This document shows positions 9,015 to 16,748 of a stretch of DNA of 64,000 bases, piece by piece. The DNA is taken from contig OY763414.1 in the NCBI GenBank assembly GCA_963667435.1, positions 3,968,001-4,032,000 on the forward strand, written 5' to 3'. A program made the position numbers and the translations under genes. Position 1 is the stretch's first letter. Every line of letters begins with the position of its first letter. Below the pieces are notes generated by a model. The model was not told the DNA's origin and did no database searches. It saw only the letters and a list, made by a program, of their open reading frames with translations. Source of the DNA: Marispirochaeta sp963667435 (GTDB lineage Bacteria; Spirochaetota; Spirochaetia; JC444; Marispirochaetaceae).

Positions 9015-9683
9015 TCAGCGTTTTCCCGGCGGTCCCTGCTTTTCGTGCTTCAGCATTTCCGAGAGCTTGACGGACAGCACTGCCAGCCCTGCGGAGAGTT
9101 CTTCCCGCTGAAGAACCACATTTTCCGGAACTTGTATTTTGCAGGGGGAAAAGTTCCAGATTCCCCGAATACCGGATTTAACCAGTAAATCAGCACAGTC
9201 CTGGGCTGCATGCTCTGGAACTGTAAGAACAGCAATCATGACTCGCATCCGCTCGGTCAGCTCCGGAAGCCTTACCATGGGAAATACCTGTTTCCCGTGG
9301 ATTTTGGATCCGAACTTTGATTCTTCACTGTCAAAAGCGGCAACTATATCAAGGCCGTACTCCTGAAATCCCCGGTAGCCCAGCAGGGCGGAACCAAGGG
9401 CGCCTGCACCCACCAGAAAGGCTTCCTTGGGGTCCTGCCATCCAAGCAACAGATGCAGTGCATCGGTAAGTTCCTCAATGTCGTATCCTACTTTAGGCCT
9501 GCCAATTATGGCACTGTAGCCCAGGTCTTTACGGACCTGGACCTGATTTAGTCCCAGCCGCTCGGCAATATCCCGTGCGGACACGGTGCTCATTCCTGTT
9601 GCTCTCAGCTCCTTCAATACCTGCAGATAAGCGGGATACCGCTTTATCGTCGGGTATGGAACGGACTGAATCGATGTATCCAT
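9015..9683 (-). CDS. rex: Redox-sensing transcriptional repressor Rex
   Basis: 222 residues, normal Rex length. N-terminal winged helix (~residues 10-80; SARDIAERLGLNQVQVRKDL), then a Rossmann domain with the NADH-binding motif VGAGALGSALL (91-101), and a C-terminal domain-swap helix (LSVKLSEML). Rex represses fermentative and redox genes when NADH is low and leaves DNA when NADH rises. Its position at the head of the hydrogenase cluster suggests that it controls the cluster and itself; AT-rich palindromes lie just upstream. A GGAGG site precedes the ATG. Confidence 0.93.
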   Translation of the reverse strand: MDTSIQSVPYPTIKRYPAYLQVLKELRATGMSTVSARDIAERLGLNQVQVRKDLGYSAIIGRPKVGYDIEELTDALHLLLGWQDPKEAFLVGAGALGSALLGYRGFQEYGLDIVAAFDSEESKFGSKIHGKQVFPMVRLPELTERMRVMIAVLTVPEHAAQDCADLLVKSGIRGIWNFSPCKIQVPENVVLQREELSAGLAVLSVKLSEMLKHEKQGPPGKR

Positions 9684-9733
9684 GTGTGGTATACCTCCGT
9701 GCTTATATTATCGTAAGTATAGCACATAAAAAA

Positions 9734-9765
9734 ATCGATAATTATATAACGATAAAAATATATCG
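9734..9765. promoter_or_regulatory. Candidate Rex operator region (AT-rich palindromes)
   Basis: Between rex (minus) and the YkgJ-family gene (plus) are two partly overlapping imperfect inverted repeats: 9734-9753 (ATCG...CGAT, 14 of 20 positions symmetric) and 9750-9765 (CGATA...TATCG). TATACT at 9719-9724, read on the minus strand, could be the rex -10 element. The half-sites differ from the usual TTGTGA-type Rex box, so operator identity is inference from position and symmetry only. Confidence 0.4.
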
Positions 9766-9856
9766 ATAAGGATATGACATGTCAAGACCTGAATTAAGCT
9801 TCGTATAATTTTCTTCCCCTTGCCAGTCGTAACGGTGAGAAGTAGACTTAAAGAAG

Positions 9857-10417
9857 ATGAATATGACTGAAATTCTAAGAGAATATTATGCTTTGAGAGA
9901 TGATCTTGAGGCCCGCCTGAATGCCTTAAGGCCTCTCCATACTTCCGGTATGGTATGCCGAAAAGGATGTTCCAGGTGCTGTATGCATCTTTCTCTGCTT
10001 CCCGTTGAGATTTCTATTTTGGCCGAAGAACTCAATGTATCTTATTCAATGTCCGGTAATTTTCCTGACAGCGATCAGTGTCCCTTTCTGAAGGAAGACT
10101 CCTGCTCTGTCTATTCATCCCGGCCTGTAATCTGCCGGGCTTTTGGATTCCCCCAGTTATGGATTACCGAGGAGTGGGATATTGACGGGAAACGGCTGCC
10201 GGATGCTGAGTCGGAGATGACGGTTGACTGGTGTGAACTGAATTTTCCCGACCGCGATCCTGATGATGTATTGAGAACCTACGGAGCAGATGACCTTCTC
10301 TTTATGACTCCCTTTACACGTCGACTGAATGAGCTTAATTCCCTGTTCCTCAGACAACCGGAAGGGACCGGGTATCAACCCTTTGAACGTTATTTTATGG
10401 GAGGGCTCGTATGCTGA
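9857..10417 (+). CDS. YkgJ-family cysteine-cluster protein
   Basis: 186 residues. Cysteine pattern C34-x3-C38-x2-C41-C42 (CRKGCSRCC), then C75 (CPFL), C83 and C93 (RPVICRAFG), the signature of the YkgJ / zinc- or iron-chelating family (PF03692). The family is thought to bind a metal cluster, and its biochemical role is poorly defined. The stop codon overlaps the start of the NDK-like gene (ATGCTGA), so the pair is co-translated and may share a function. No clear ribosome site beyond GAGA/AAGAAG just upstream. Confidence 0.82.
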   Translation: MNMTEILREYYALRDDLEARLNALRPLHTSGMVCRKGCSRCCMHLSLLPVEISILAEELNVSYSMSGNFPDSDQCPFLKEDSCSVYSSRPVICRAFGFPQLWITEEWDIDGKRLPDAESEMTVDWCELNFPDRDPDDVLRTYGADDLLFMTPFTRRLNELNSLFLRQPEGTGYQPFERYFMGGLVC

Positions 10418-11307
10418 ATCAGGCACTGATTTTTATCAAACCCCAGGCTTTCAGACCAAAGGCGGTTGAACTGATCCGGGAAATCCTGAAGGAAAAGGGC
10501 ATCGAGGTTGAGAACTCAGGAATTCTCAGCTCCATGGAGATCAAAAAGCGAAATATTATAGACCGGCACTATTTTGCCATGTCCCGCTCAGCAGTTGCAG
10601 TATCCGGCAGGGATTTTGAATTCTCTTCTGGCGAAGAGCAGATTTTTAAGGACACCTTCGGAAAGTCACTCGGAGAAGTCCGCAGACAGGGGCTTTTGCT
10701 GAATGCTCTTGAAGCGATGGAGTATCTTGGAGAAGTTACATTTTCCGGATTAAACAGTCTGTGGCGAAGCGGAAAGAATACAAAACTTGCCTCCGGTCTT
10801 TATGTAAGTCGTATAGACAGCCCCGAGCTGTATATTCTGAACGGGTTTTATCCTGCCATGAAGGAGCTCTTTACCGCACCCGGGCTTGAGGTGATGTGGT
10901 TTGATTCCTTTTTTGATCCGGAGGTGCTCTCCTGGTACGATTTCCGACATGCCCTGATCGGTTCAACTGATCCTAAGCAGGCAGCAGAGGGTTCACTGCG
11001 GAGGGTGCTGTTGGATAACTGGAAAGATCTCGGGCTGGATGAGTCGCCTTCTGTGGGCAAAAACGGAATTCATGCCTCCGCAGGCCCTGTTGAAGGATTG
11101 AGGGAGCGTATAGTCTGGCTGAATGCTGATCCGCAAACCGAGGAACTCGGCAACCTGCTTGCAGGCTTCGGTTTTACCGGCACGGACCTTCAGCAGCTGC
11201 TTGAAAATGAGACGGTATCTTTCCGTCAGCGGACCGGTCCCGTTTTTGATATGACGGAAGATATGGATGCCCGGGAGTTTCTGAGTACCCGGCTCACCAG
11301 GGCCTAG
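10411..11307 (+). CDS. Nucleoside diphosphate kinase-like protein with a large insertion
   Basis: 298 residues, about twice a normal NDK. Conserved NDK elements: N-terminal strand with Lys10 (ALIFIKPQAF), substrate-site segment HALIGSTDPKQAAEGSLR (~180-197), and active-site segment N218-G-I-H221-A-S with a following Glu (LRERIVW). In standard NDKs the Lys-to-His distance is about 105 residues; here it is 211, so about 100 residues are inserted, including YVSRIDSPELYILNGFYP. The catalytic His is kept, so phosphotransfer is possible, but the insertion and C-terminal tail suggest a specialised substrate or regulatory role. Overlaps the YkgJ-family gene; the TAG stop shares CTAG with the convergent outer-membrane gene. 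Confidence 0.72.
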   Translation: MLNQALIFIKPQAFRPKAVELIREILKEKGIEVENSGILSSMEIKKRNIIDRHYFAMSRSAVAVSGRDFEFSSGEEQIFKDTFGKSLGEVRRQGLLLNALEAMEYLGEVTFSGLNSLWRSGKNTKLASGLYVSRIDSPELYILNGFYPAMKELFTAPGLEVMWFDSFFDPEVLSWYDFRHALIGSTDPKQAAEGSLRRVLLDNWKDLGLDESPSVGKNGIHASAGPVEGLRERIVWLNADPQTEELGNLLAGFGFTGTDLQQLLENETVSFRQRTGPVFDMTEDMDAREFLSTRLTRA

Positions 11308-12404
11308 AAGGCTTCGGCGAAGGTAAAATAGAAGCCGGAACCTTCCCCGGTCCAGGCGAAATCAAGACGAAATGAGGTATCTGAAGTCGGGCCTGCCTGA
11401 TAGCGGAGGCCGCCTCCCCAGGCCAGCTTAAGGTCGGATTGCCCGAGGGCTGCTATATTTGCACCCACGTTTCCTATTCCGCCGAAAACCGCTCCTCGAA
11501 AGCGTTTATAAATCGGGAAGCGGTAGTCTGCCTGGATAAAAGCCGCACAACTGTCCCTGTAGCGGTCGGCGGCATATCCTCTCATCTCATCCGCACCACC
11601 TATGGAGGGCAGTTCCGCGAAAGGCATGTCCCCGGAACTCAGAGTCAGCATCTGCTGAACTGCCAGCTGATGTTCCTCCCAGCTGTTTTCCGCTCCCGGA
11701 AAAGAGTAGTACCAGCGCAGATCGCTGATTAATTCCCCGGCGGAAGCCGAGTCTTCCGAAAGGGTTTTCAAATAGTATAACTCCGACTCATAAGAAAGGG
11801 TCATACCTTCTGCCAGGGTAAGGGGATTCCGGCCGGTACCAAAACCAACACCGGTACGGAGCACCTGATAACCTTCGCTACCAGCTACCAGATCCTGATC
11901 AATAACTTTCCCGGTATCCGGATTAGAAATAATACGGAAACGATATTTTACAGCCGGGCCGGCATAGAATGCCGGTAGAATGCGGTAGTAGGCCTTCAGG
12001 CTTTGATTGAAACCGATGGCGGTGTATTGTTCCTCATCATCCAGAGATGTATCCGGTCCGATACCGTAGTAATACTGAGGATAGTATGTTACCCCGCCTC
12101 CGTTACGGAGCCACCAGACGCTTGAAGGTGCTGTGTAGTCGAGGGTGTAGAAACAGTTAACCTGGCTTTTCTGGGTATAGAAACCAATTACCTGAACATC
12201 CAGGCCCCAGGGAAAAAGCCGCTGATAAAGACCTCCCCCGGCTATACCGGTATCACTGGTATAGAAGCCGATGGGCACAAGCATGGAAAACTCTTCGCGG
12301 TAGTTGGCGGTATCTGTCTCTGTCTGTGCAAAGAGGCCGCCGCTTAAAGCTGTAATCAGCAGCAGGGTAAGGGTAATTCGCTGTATGGGTGCAAACATGA
12401 GCAT
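11304..12404 (-). CDS. Outer-membrane beta-barrel protein, BamA/D15 surface-antigen type
   Basis: 366 residues. Signal peptide MLMFAPIQRITLTLLLITA...GLFAQ, then alternating aromatic beta strands and a C-terminal Phe (FTFAEAF), as in outer-membrane barrels. The segment GGADEMRGYAADRY resembles the conserved (V/M)RGY loop of the BamA/TamA/D15 barrel. No POTRA domains, so this is the barrel alone, similar to short 'surface antigen' proteins of unknown function. Its presence supports a two-membrane envelope. Convergent with the NDK-like gene, with 4-bp overlap of stop codons. Confidence 0.78.
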   Translation of the reverse strand: MLMFAPIQRITLTLLLITALSGGLFAQTETDTANYREEFSMLVPIGFYTSDTGIAGGGLYQRLFPWGLDVQVIGFYTQKSQVNCFYTLDYTAPSSVWWLRNGGGVTYYPQYYYGIGPDTSLDDEEQYTAIGFNQSLKAYYRILPAFYAGPAVKYRFRIISNPDTGKVIDQDLVAGSEGYQVLRTGVGFGTGRNPLTLAEGMTLSYESELYYLKTLSEDSASAGELISDLRWYYSFPGAENSWEEHQLAVQQMLTLSSGDMPFAELPSIGGADEMRGYAADRYRDSCAAFIQADYRFPIYKRFRGAVFGGIGNVGANIAALGQSDLKLAWGGGLRYQAGPTSDTSFRLDFAWTGEGSGFYFTFAEAF

Positions 12405-12508
12405 TTCTCCGTTATTTTGTAATTATAGCTGTGAATGGATAATATCATACCTCATTCCCTTTAACAGCTGAATTTTCAAAGGTGCTGATTTATTCAGGAG
12501 TTGAAGCT

Positions 12509-12532
12509 ATGAGCAAAGACGGAGTAGACTAA
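12509..12532 (+). other. Possible 7-codon leader ORF (MSKDGVD)
   Basis: ATG 12509 follows a good ribosome site (AGGAG at 12496-12500) and reads MSKDGVD before TAA; the next gene begins 7 nt later. The strongest ribosome site in the region serves this mini-ORF, which suggests that translation of the downstream membrane protein may depend on reinitiation. It could equally be chance. Confidence 0.3.
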
Positions 12533-12539
12533 GTGCCGA

Positions 12540-13322
12540 ATGATTGAGAATTTCAGTATTAAAGATTTTTTTTCCACCGGTTTCAGGAGTTTTTATTCTC
12601 CCGACCCATACAGGATGGGTGCAGTACGTCCCCGCAGAGTTTTTTTCATGCTGGCTCTGTTAACTGCAGTTCTGGCCCTTCCCGGATACGTGAGTATGGT
12701 CACTTCTGTTCTTTCGATCAAGAAGAATTATGTGGATCCTGCGGTTTACCAGCTTCCGGTAATGGAGGTTATTAATGGTGAGGTACAGTCAGGGGTAAAG
12801 CAGCCGTTCCGCCTGTCTATAGGGGATCGGTTACTCTTTGTGCTGGACACCACCGGTACAGTGAACAGTCTTAAGGAGTCCGGTGCCTGGGCCTATATGG
12901 GAAAGGATCATTTTTCCATGTATGACAGCGGCCCTGGCAGTTCCATAAGGCGTTTTGATTTTTCTGATACGGAATATATGATGTTTGACCCTTTGTCCAT
13001 GAAAAACTGGATAGACCGAATGCTGCCTTTGTTGTATCCACTGGTTTATATTGTCACCACTGGGGGGATTTTTCTCTTTCGCATTGTTCAGATGCTATCT
13101 GCACTGGGACTCGCCTTTCTTTTCTGCAGACTCACAGGGCGCCGGGGAGATTACTTCGATCTTTTAACGGTTGCCCTGTTTGCCATGGTTCCCTCCATGG
13201 TAATCGAAGGAATTGTAATGTGGATCCCCGTCTATTTTTCCGGCAAAGGTCTGATATTCTATCTGCTTCTTGCTGGCTATATGTGGTGGGGAGTGCATTC
13301 CTATCTTACAGACAATAATTAA
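12540..13322 (+). CDS. DUF1189-type membrane protein
   Basis: 260 residues. A cytoplasmic N-terminus (SFYSPDPYRM) leads to a transmembrane helix (~33-57), an extracytoplasmic domain with the family-like segment LLFVLDTTGTVNSL (~99-112), and at least three C-terminal helices (LYPLVYIVTTGGIFLF; ALGLAFLFCRL; LIFYLLLAGYMWWG). This layout and the 'DTTG' motif match DUF1189. Function unknown. A short leader ORF with its own ribosome site precedes it, and a bidirectional terminator separates it from malic enzyme. Confidence 0.7.
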   Translation: MIENFSIKDFFSTGFRSFYSPDPYRMGAVRPRRVFFMLALLTAVLALPGYVSMVTSVLSIKKNYVDPAVYQLPVMEVINGEVQSGVKQPFRLSIGDRLLFVLDTTGTVNSLKESGAWAYMGKDHFSMYDSGPGSSIRRFDFSDTEYMMFDPLSMKNWIDRMLPLLYPLVYIVTTGGIFLFRIVQMLSALGLAFLFCRLTGRRGDYFDLLTVALFAMVPSMVIEGIVMWIPVYFSGKGLIFYLLLAGYMWWGVHSYLTDNN

Positions 13323-13330
13323 CAGAGACA

Positions 13331-13364
13331 AAAAAAAAGACCGGGATTATTCACCCCGGTCTTC
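13331..13364. terminator. Bidirectional terminator
   Basis: A 9-bp stem AAGACCGGG / CCCGGTCTT lies between converging genes. On the minus strand it is followed by a run of nine T, a strong terminator for malic enzyme; on the plus strand it follows the DUF1189-type gene with a weaker T tract. Confidence 0.85.
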
Positions 13365-13387
13365 TGACGGCAATTGCAGATGCCGGC

Positions 13388-14839
13388 TTATTTAACTGCG
13401 TCGATGGCCGAGGCAAGTGCCTGGTCCAGCATCTCCTGGGGAGGCTCTGCTATATGGCCGTTTGCAGCCATTGTGTCGTAAAGACCCCGGGAAGCGGCGA
13501 TATCCGCTTTTGTCTTCTGGTAAACCTCGTCCCAGGTCAGTTCAACCCGGGCAACCCCCTCTTTAATCGCCTGCATGGCAACGTCCGCAGCCTGCTGGGC
13601 GAATACATCGGTCTCGTCCATCTTGGCGATGATGTTGTTCTCGTCAATACCCCGCGCTTCGGCAAAATCTGCGATGGAGTGGGATGCTCGGATAGCCATG
13701 CCGTCGGTGATCTTCTTTGCCCGGACAAGAAGAGCTCCCTTGAGAATACCGGGGAAACAGATTGAGTTGTTCACCTGGTTGGGGAAGTCGCCCCTGCCGG
13801 TAGCAACAATGAAAGCGCCTTCTTCCTTGGCTGCATAAGGCCAGATTTCCGGTACCGGGTTTGCGCAGGCAAATACGGTGGACTTTTCTGCCATGGAGCG
13901 TACCCATTCCCGTTTTACCGTATCCGGGCCGGGAGTGGAGAGGGCTATGAGGACATCAGCGCCCTTCATTGCTTCTTCGATGCTATTAATTTTTTCAGGG
14001 TTCGTTTTTGAGCAGATTTCCCATTTCCGGTAGTACCGGGGATCATTCTTAATATCTTCCCGGTCTTTATGAAGCCCGCCCTTTGAGTCAAAGACGTACA
14101 TCTTATCGGGGTTTCCACCATCGGTAAGGATAAGGCGGGCTATGGTGGTGTTGGAGGCTCCGGCCCCAAGGAGGACTATTTTTGCATCGCTCAACTTTTT
14201 GCCCGCAAGCTTCAGGGCGTTCAGAAGTCCTGCAAGGGTAACACAGGCAGTTCCCTGGGCATCATCATGCCATACAGGGATATTGCAGCTCTCCCGCAGC
14301 TCATCCAGTACCTTGAAGCAGTTGGGCTGGCTTATATCTTCCAGGTTTATGGCGCCGAAGGAGTGCTGAACCATCTTTACAAAGTCTATAATTTTGTCGG
14401 GGTCGTTTTTGCCTTCAGCGTTTTTTGAGTCGATACAGAGGGCTGTGCCGTCCACGCCTGCCAGATACTTCATCAGCAGTGCTTTTCCTTCCATTACCCC
14501 AAGACCGCCGGGAGGGGTGCAGTCTCCGTCACCGAGAACCCGGGTAGAATCGGAAACAACTCCTACAAGGTTTCCCCTGCCTGAAAGGGCAAAGGAAGAA
14601 TCGTTATCTTCCCTTATAGAGACGGAAACCTGGGATACTCCCGGGGTATACCAGACATTGAACCAGTTGAAGCCGTAAACGCCACAACGGGGAACGGTCT
14701 GCATCTTGCCGCCGAAGAAGCTGTGAGCCTCTTTTGAGAGGTTCTTGAGAAAAAGAGTTTTTGCTTTTGCTTTCTGTTCTTCCGTGAAATCTGCGGGAAA
14801 AACGGAATCAAGATTGCTCAGATCAAGTTTGATTGACAT
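13388..14839 (-). CDS. Malic enzyme (NAD(P)-dependent, oxaloacetate-decarboxylating)
   Basis: 483 residues. Oxidative decarboxylation of malate to pyruvate. Evidence: N-terminal YGFNWFNVWYTPGVSQVS, GDRDCTPPGG-like turn (GDGDCTPPGGLGVMEGK), metal-site segment INLEDISQPNCFKVLDEL, HDDAQGTACVTLAGLLNAL, Rossmann motif VLLGAGASNTTIARL, and ACANPVPEIWP/FPNQVNNSICFPG near the end. NAD or NADP preference cannot be fixed from sequence by eye. A strong terminator follows. In this anaerobe it likely links dicarboxylates to pyruvate and NAD(P)H supply alongside the transhydrogenase at 50-53 kb. Confidence 0.92.
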   Translation of the reverse strand: MSIKLDLSNLDSVFPADFTEEQKAKAKTLFLKNLSKEAHSFFGGKMQTVPRCGVYGFNWFNVWYTPGVSQVSVSIREDNDSSFALSGRGNLVGVVSDSTRVLGDGDCTPPGGLGVMEGKALLMKYLAGVDGTALCIDSKNAEGKNDPDKIIDFVKMVQHSFGAINLEDISQPNCFKVLDELRESCNIPVWHDDAQGTACVTLAGLLNALKLAGKKLSDAKIVLLGAGASNTTIARLILTDGGNPDKMYVFDSKGGLHKDREDIKNDPRYYRKWEICSKTNPEKINSIEEAMKGADVLIALSTPGPDTVKREWVRSMAEKSTVFACANPVPEIWPYAAKEEGAFIVATGRGDFPNQVNNSICFPGILKGALLVRAKKITDGMAIRASHSIADFAEARGIDENNIIAKMDETDVFAQQAADVAMQAIKEGVARVELTWDEVYQKTKADIAASRGLYDTMAANGHIAEPPQEMLDQALASAIDAVK

Positions 14840-14944
14840 CGGAATTTACTCCTTGCTATTTATCTGTGTTTCGGACGTACCTGTGTCGCCGGGGCAGTAT
14901 AACAGAAAAGGTCTAATAAATACACCCTCTTGGATGGATTTCTG

Positions 14945-16582
14945 CTAAGATCTTACACAACTTTTTGCTTTTGCTAAAGCGTCATCAAATTTTTCAAAAA
15001 GTGCAGCTTCGGAGCAAACGAGTGTCTTCAGCAGCTTGGCGGTAATTTTCTTATTAGCTCCTGAAACAAGAACCGTGGTGCCTGACCTTTCCAGACTATG
15101 AACAATCTCAGCGAATCGTCTGAGCCCGGAAGTATCAATAATGGGAACATAACGGAGCCGGAAAATAATGACCCGGTGATGATCTGCAATGAAGCTGTGG
15201 ACCGTAGTAAAAGCTCCGGCTGAACCGAAAAAGAGAGGGCCGTTGATTTCGAATACCTGAATATCCTCCGGAATAGCTCCCGGCAGCAGACCCTCGTGCT
15301 CTTTTGTACGCACCAGGGGATTTATATCCACTGCATCGGCCATACGTTTCATAAAGAGCAGCAGGGAAAGCCCGAAGCCGATGGGAATGGCAATGGTCAG
15401 GTCCGTAAACAGGGTAAGAAGAAATGTTGTAAGAAGTACAGCGGTTTCGTAGATGTTTATTCTAAGGGAAAGGATAAAATGCTTATACTCGCTCATGTTC
15501 CAGGCTACCATCATGAGTATTCCCGCCAGAGCTGCCAGCGGGACCATTGAGACCAGGGGCATCGCCACCAGGAAGATTACCGCAAGAGTTAGGGCATGGA
15601 AGATACCGGCAAACGGGGTTCTTCCGCCGAGTTTGATATTGGTCATTGTTCTGGCGATAGCCCCTGTAGCTGGTATCCCGCCGAAAAGAGGAGAGACGGT
15701 GTTGGCTATCCCCTGGGCAATAAGTTCAATATTTGACCGATGCCTGCCGCCAATAACGCCGTCTGCAACCAGGGCGGAAAGCAGTGATTCCAGGGCTCCC
15801 AGAAGAGCGATGGAAAATGCCGGAAGCATCATGTTGTGCATGGCGGAAAAAGAGAGATCAGGCAGGGCAGGATGGGGTATTGAGCCGGAGATTGACCCGA
15901 AACGGCTGCTGATGGTTTCCACCGGAAGGTCGGCTGCCTGTGCTGCAATAGTTGTAACAATAATAGCCACAAAGGCTCCGGGCACTCGATGGGTGCAGTG
16001 GGGAATAATCAGCACAATAGCTATACTCAGCAGACCTGTTGCAAGAGCCCAGATATTTATGGTGGAAAAACAATGAAGGTATGCCTGCCATTTCGCAAGG
16101 AATTTATCCGGTACTTCCGTCATTGTAAGGCCGAAGAAATCTCGTATCTGGGTGCTGAAGATAATAACGGCAATGCCGGAGGTAAAACCCGTAATAAGTG
16201 TCTGAGGTATATAGCGTATCAGAGTTCCCAGACGGAACAGTCCCATAAGGATCAGTATTATTCCTGCCATCAGGGTTGCTGTCATCAGGCCGTTAATGCC
16301 GTAACGGTTTATGATTCCGGCAACTATTACAATAAATGCTCCGGTTGGTCCGCCTATCTGGACGCGGCTTCCTCCGAGGGCTGAGATTATCAGTCCGGCA
16401 ATAACCGCGGTAATAATTCCTTTTTCCGGGGAAACTCCCGATGCGATGGCGAAGGCCACCGCCAGGGGCAGTGCAACTATTCCGACAATAAGTCCCGAGG
16501 ATGCCTCCCGGAGAAGATCCCGGCGGGTAAATCCTTCATGCAGGACCTGTATTAGTTTTGGGGTAAATTCACGGTTTTTCAT
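14945..16582 (-). CDS. SulP-family anion permease with STAS domain
   Basis: 545 residues. Starts with a short cytoplasmic segment and then about 11-12 hydrophobic helices (SSGLIVGIVALPLAVAFAIA; IGGPTGAFIVIVAGII, the family motif), ending in a STAS domain (~430-545; DIQVFEINGPLFFGSAGAF, IIDTSGLRRFAEIV). This is the SulP (SLC26) arrangement for sulfate, bicarbonate or other anions; the substrate cannot be read from sequence. Monocistronic by spacing, with 166 nt to the MATE gene. Confidence 0.9.
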   Translation of the reverse strand: MKNREFTPKLIQVLHEGFTRRDLLREASSGLIVGIVALPLAVAFAIASGVSPEKGIITAVIAGLIISALGGSRVQIGGPTGAFIVIVAGIINRYGINGLMTATLMAGIILILMGLFRLGTLIRYIPQTLITGFTSGIAVIIFSTQIRDFFGLTMTEVPDKFLAKWQAYLHCFSTINIWALATGLLSIAIVLIIPHCTHRVPGAFVAIIVTTIAAQAADLPVETISSRFGSISGSIPHPALPDLSFSAMHNMMLPAFSIALLGALESLLSALVADGVIGGRHRSNIELIAQGIANTVSPLFGGIPATGAIARTMTNIKLGGRTPFAGIFHALTLAVIFLVAMPLVSMVPLAALAGILMMVAWNMSEYKHFILSLRINIYETAVLLTTFLLTLFTDLTIAIPIGFGLSLLLFMKRMADAVDINPLVRTKEHEGLLPGAIPEDIQVFEINGPLFFGSAGAFTTVHSFIADHHRVIIFRLRYVPIIDTSGLRRFAEIVHSLERSGTTVLVSGANKKITAKLLKTLVCSEAALFEKFDDALAKAKSCVRS

Positions 16583-16748
16583 GGCGTTCTCTCATTTGAT
16601 GCAGAAGATGCTGTCGAGTATATGAAACCGGACCGAACGGTCCGGGCAGATTGAGGTTGAGAGCTGTTATCCACCGCGGAGTTTCATAGCGGGAGTATAC
16701 ACCTCAATGTTTGGTCTGACCAGTGGGTAGCGTATTTTCTTCCAGGTC

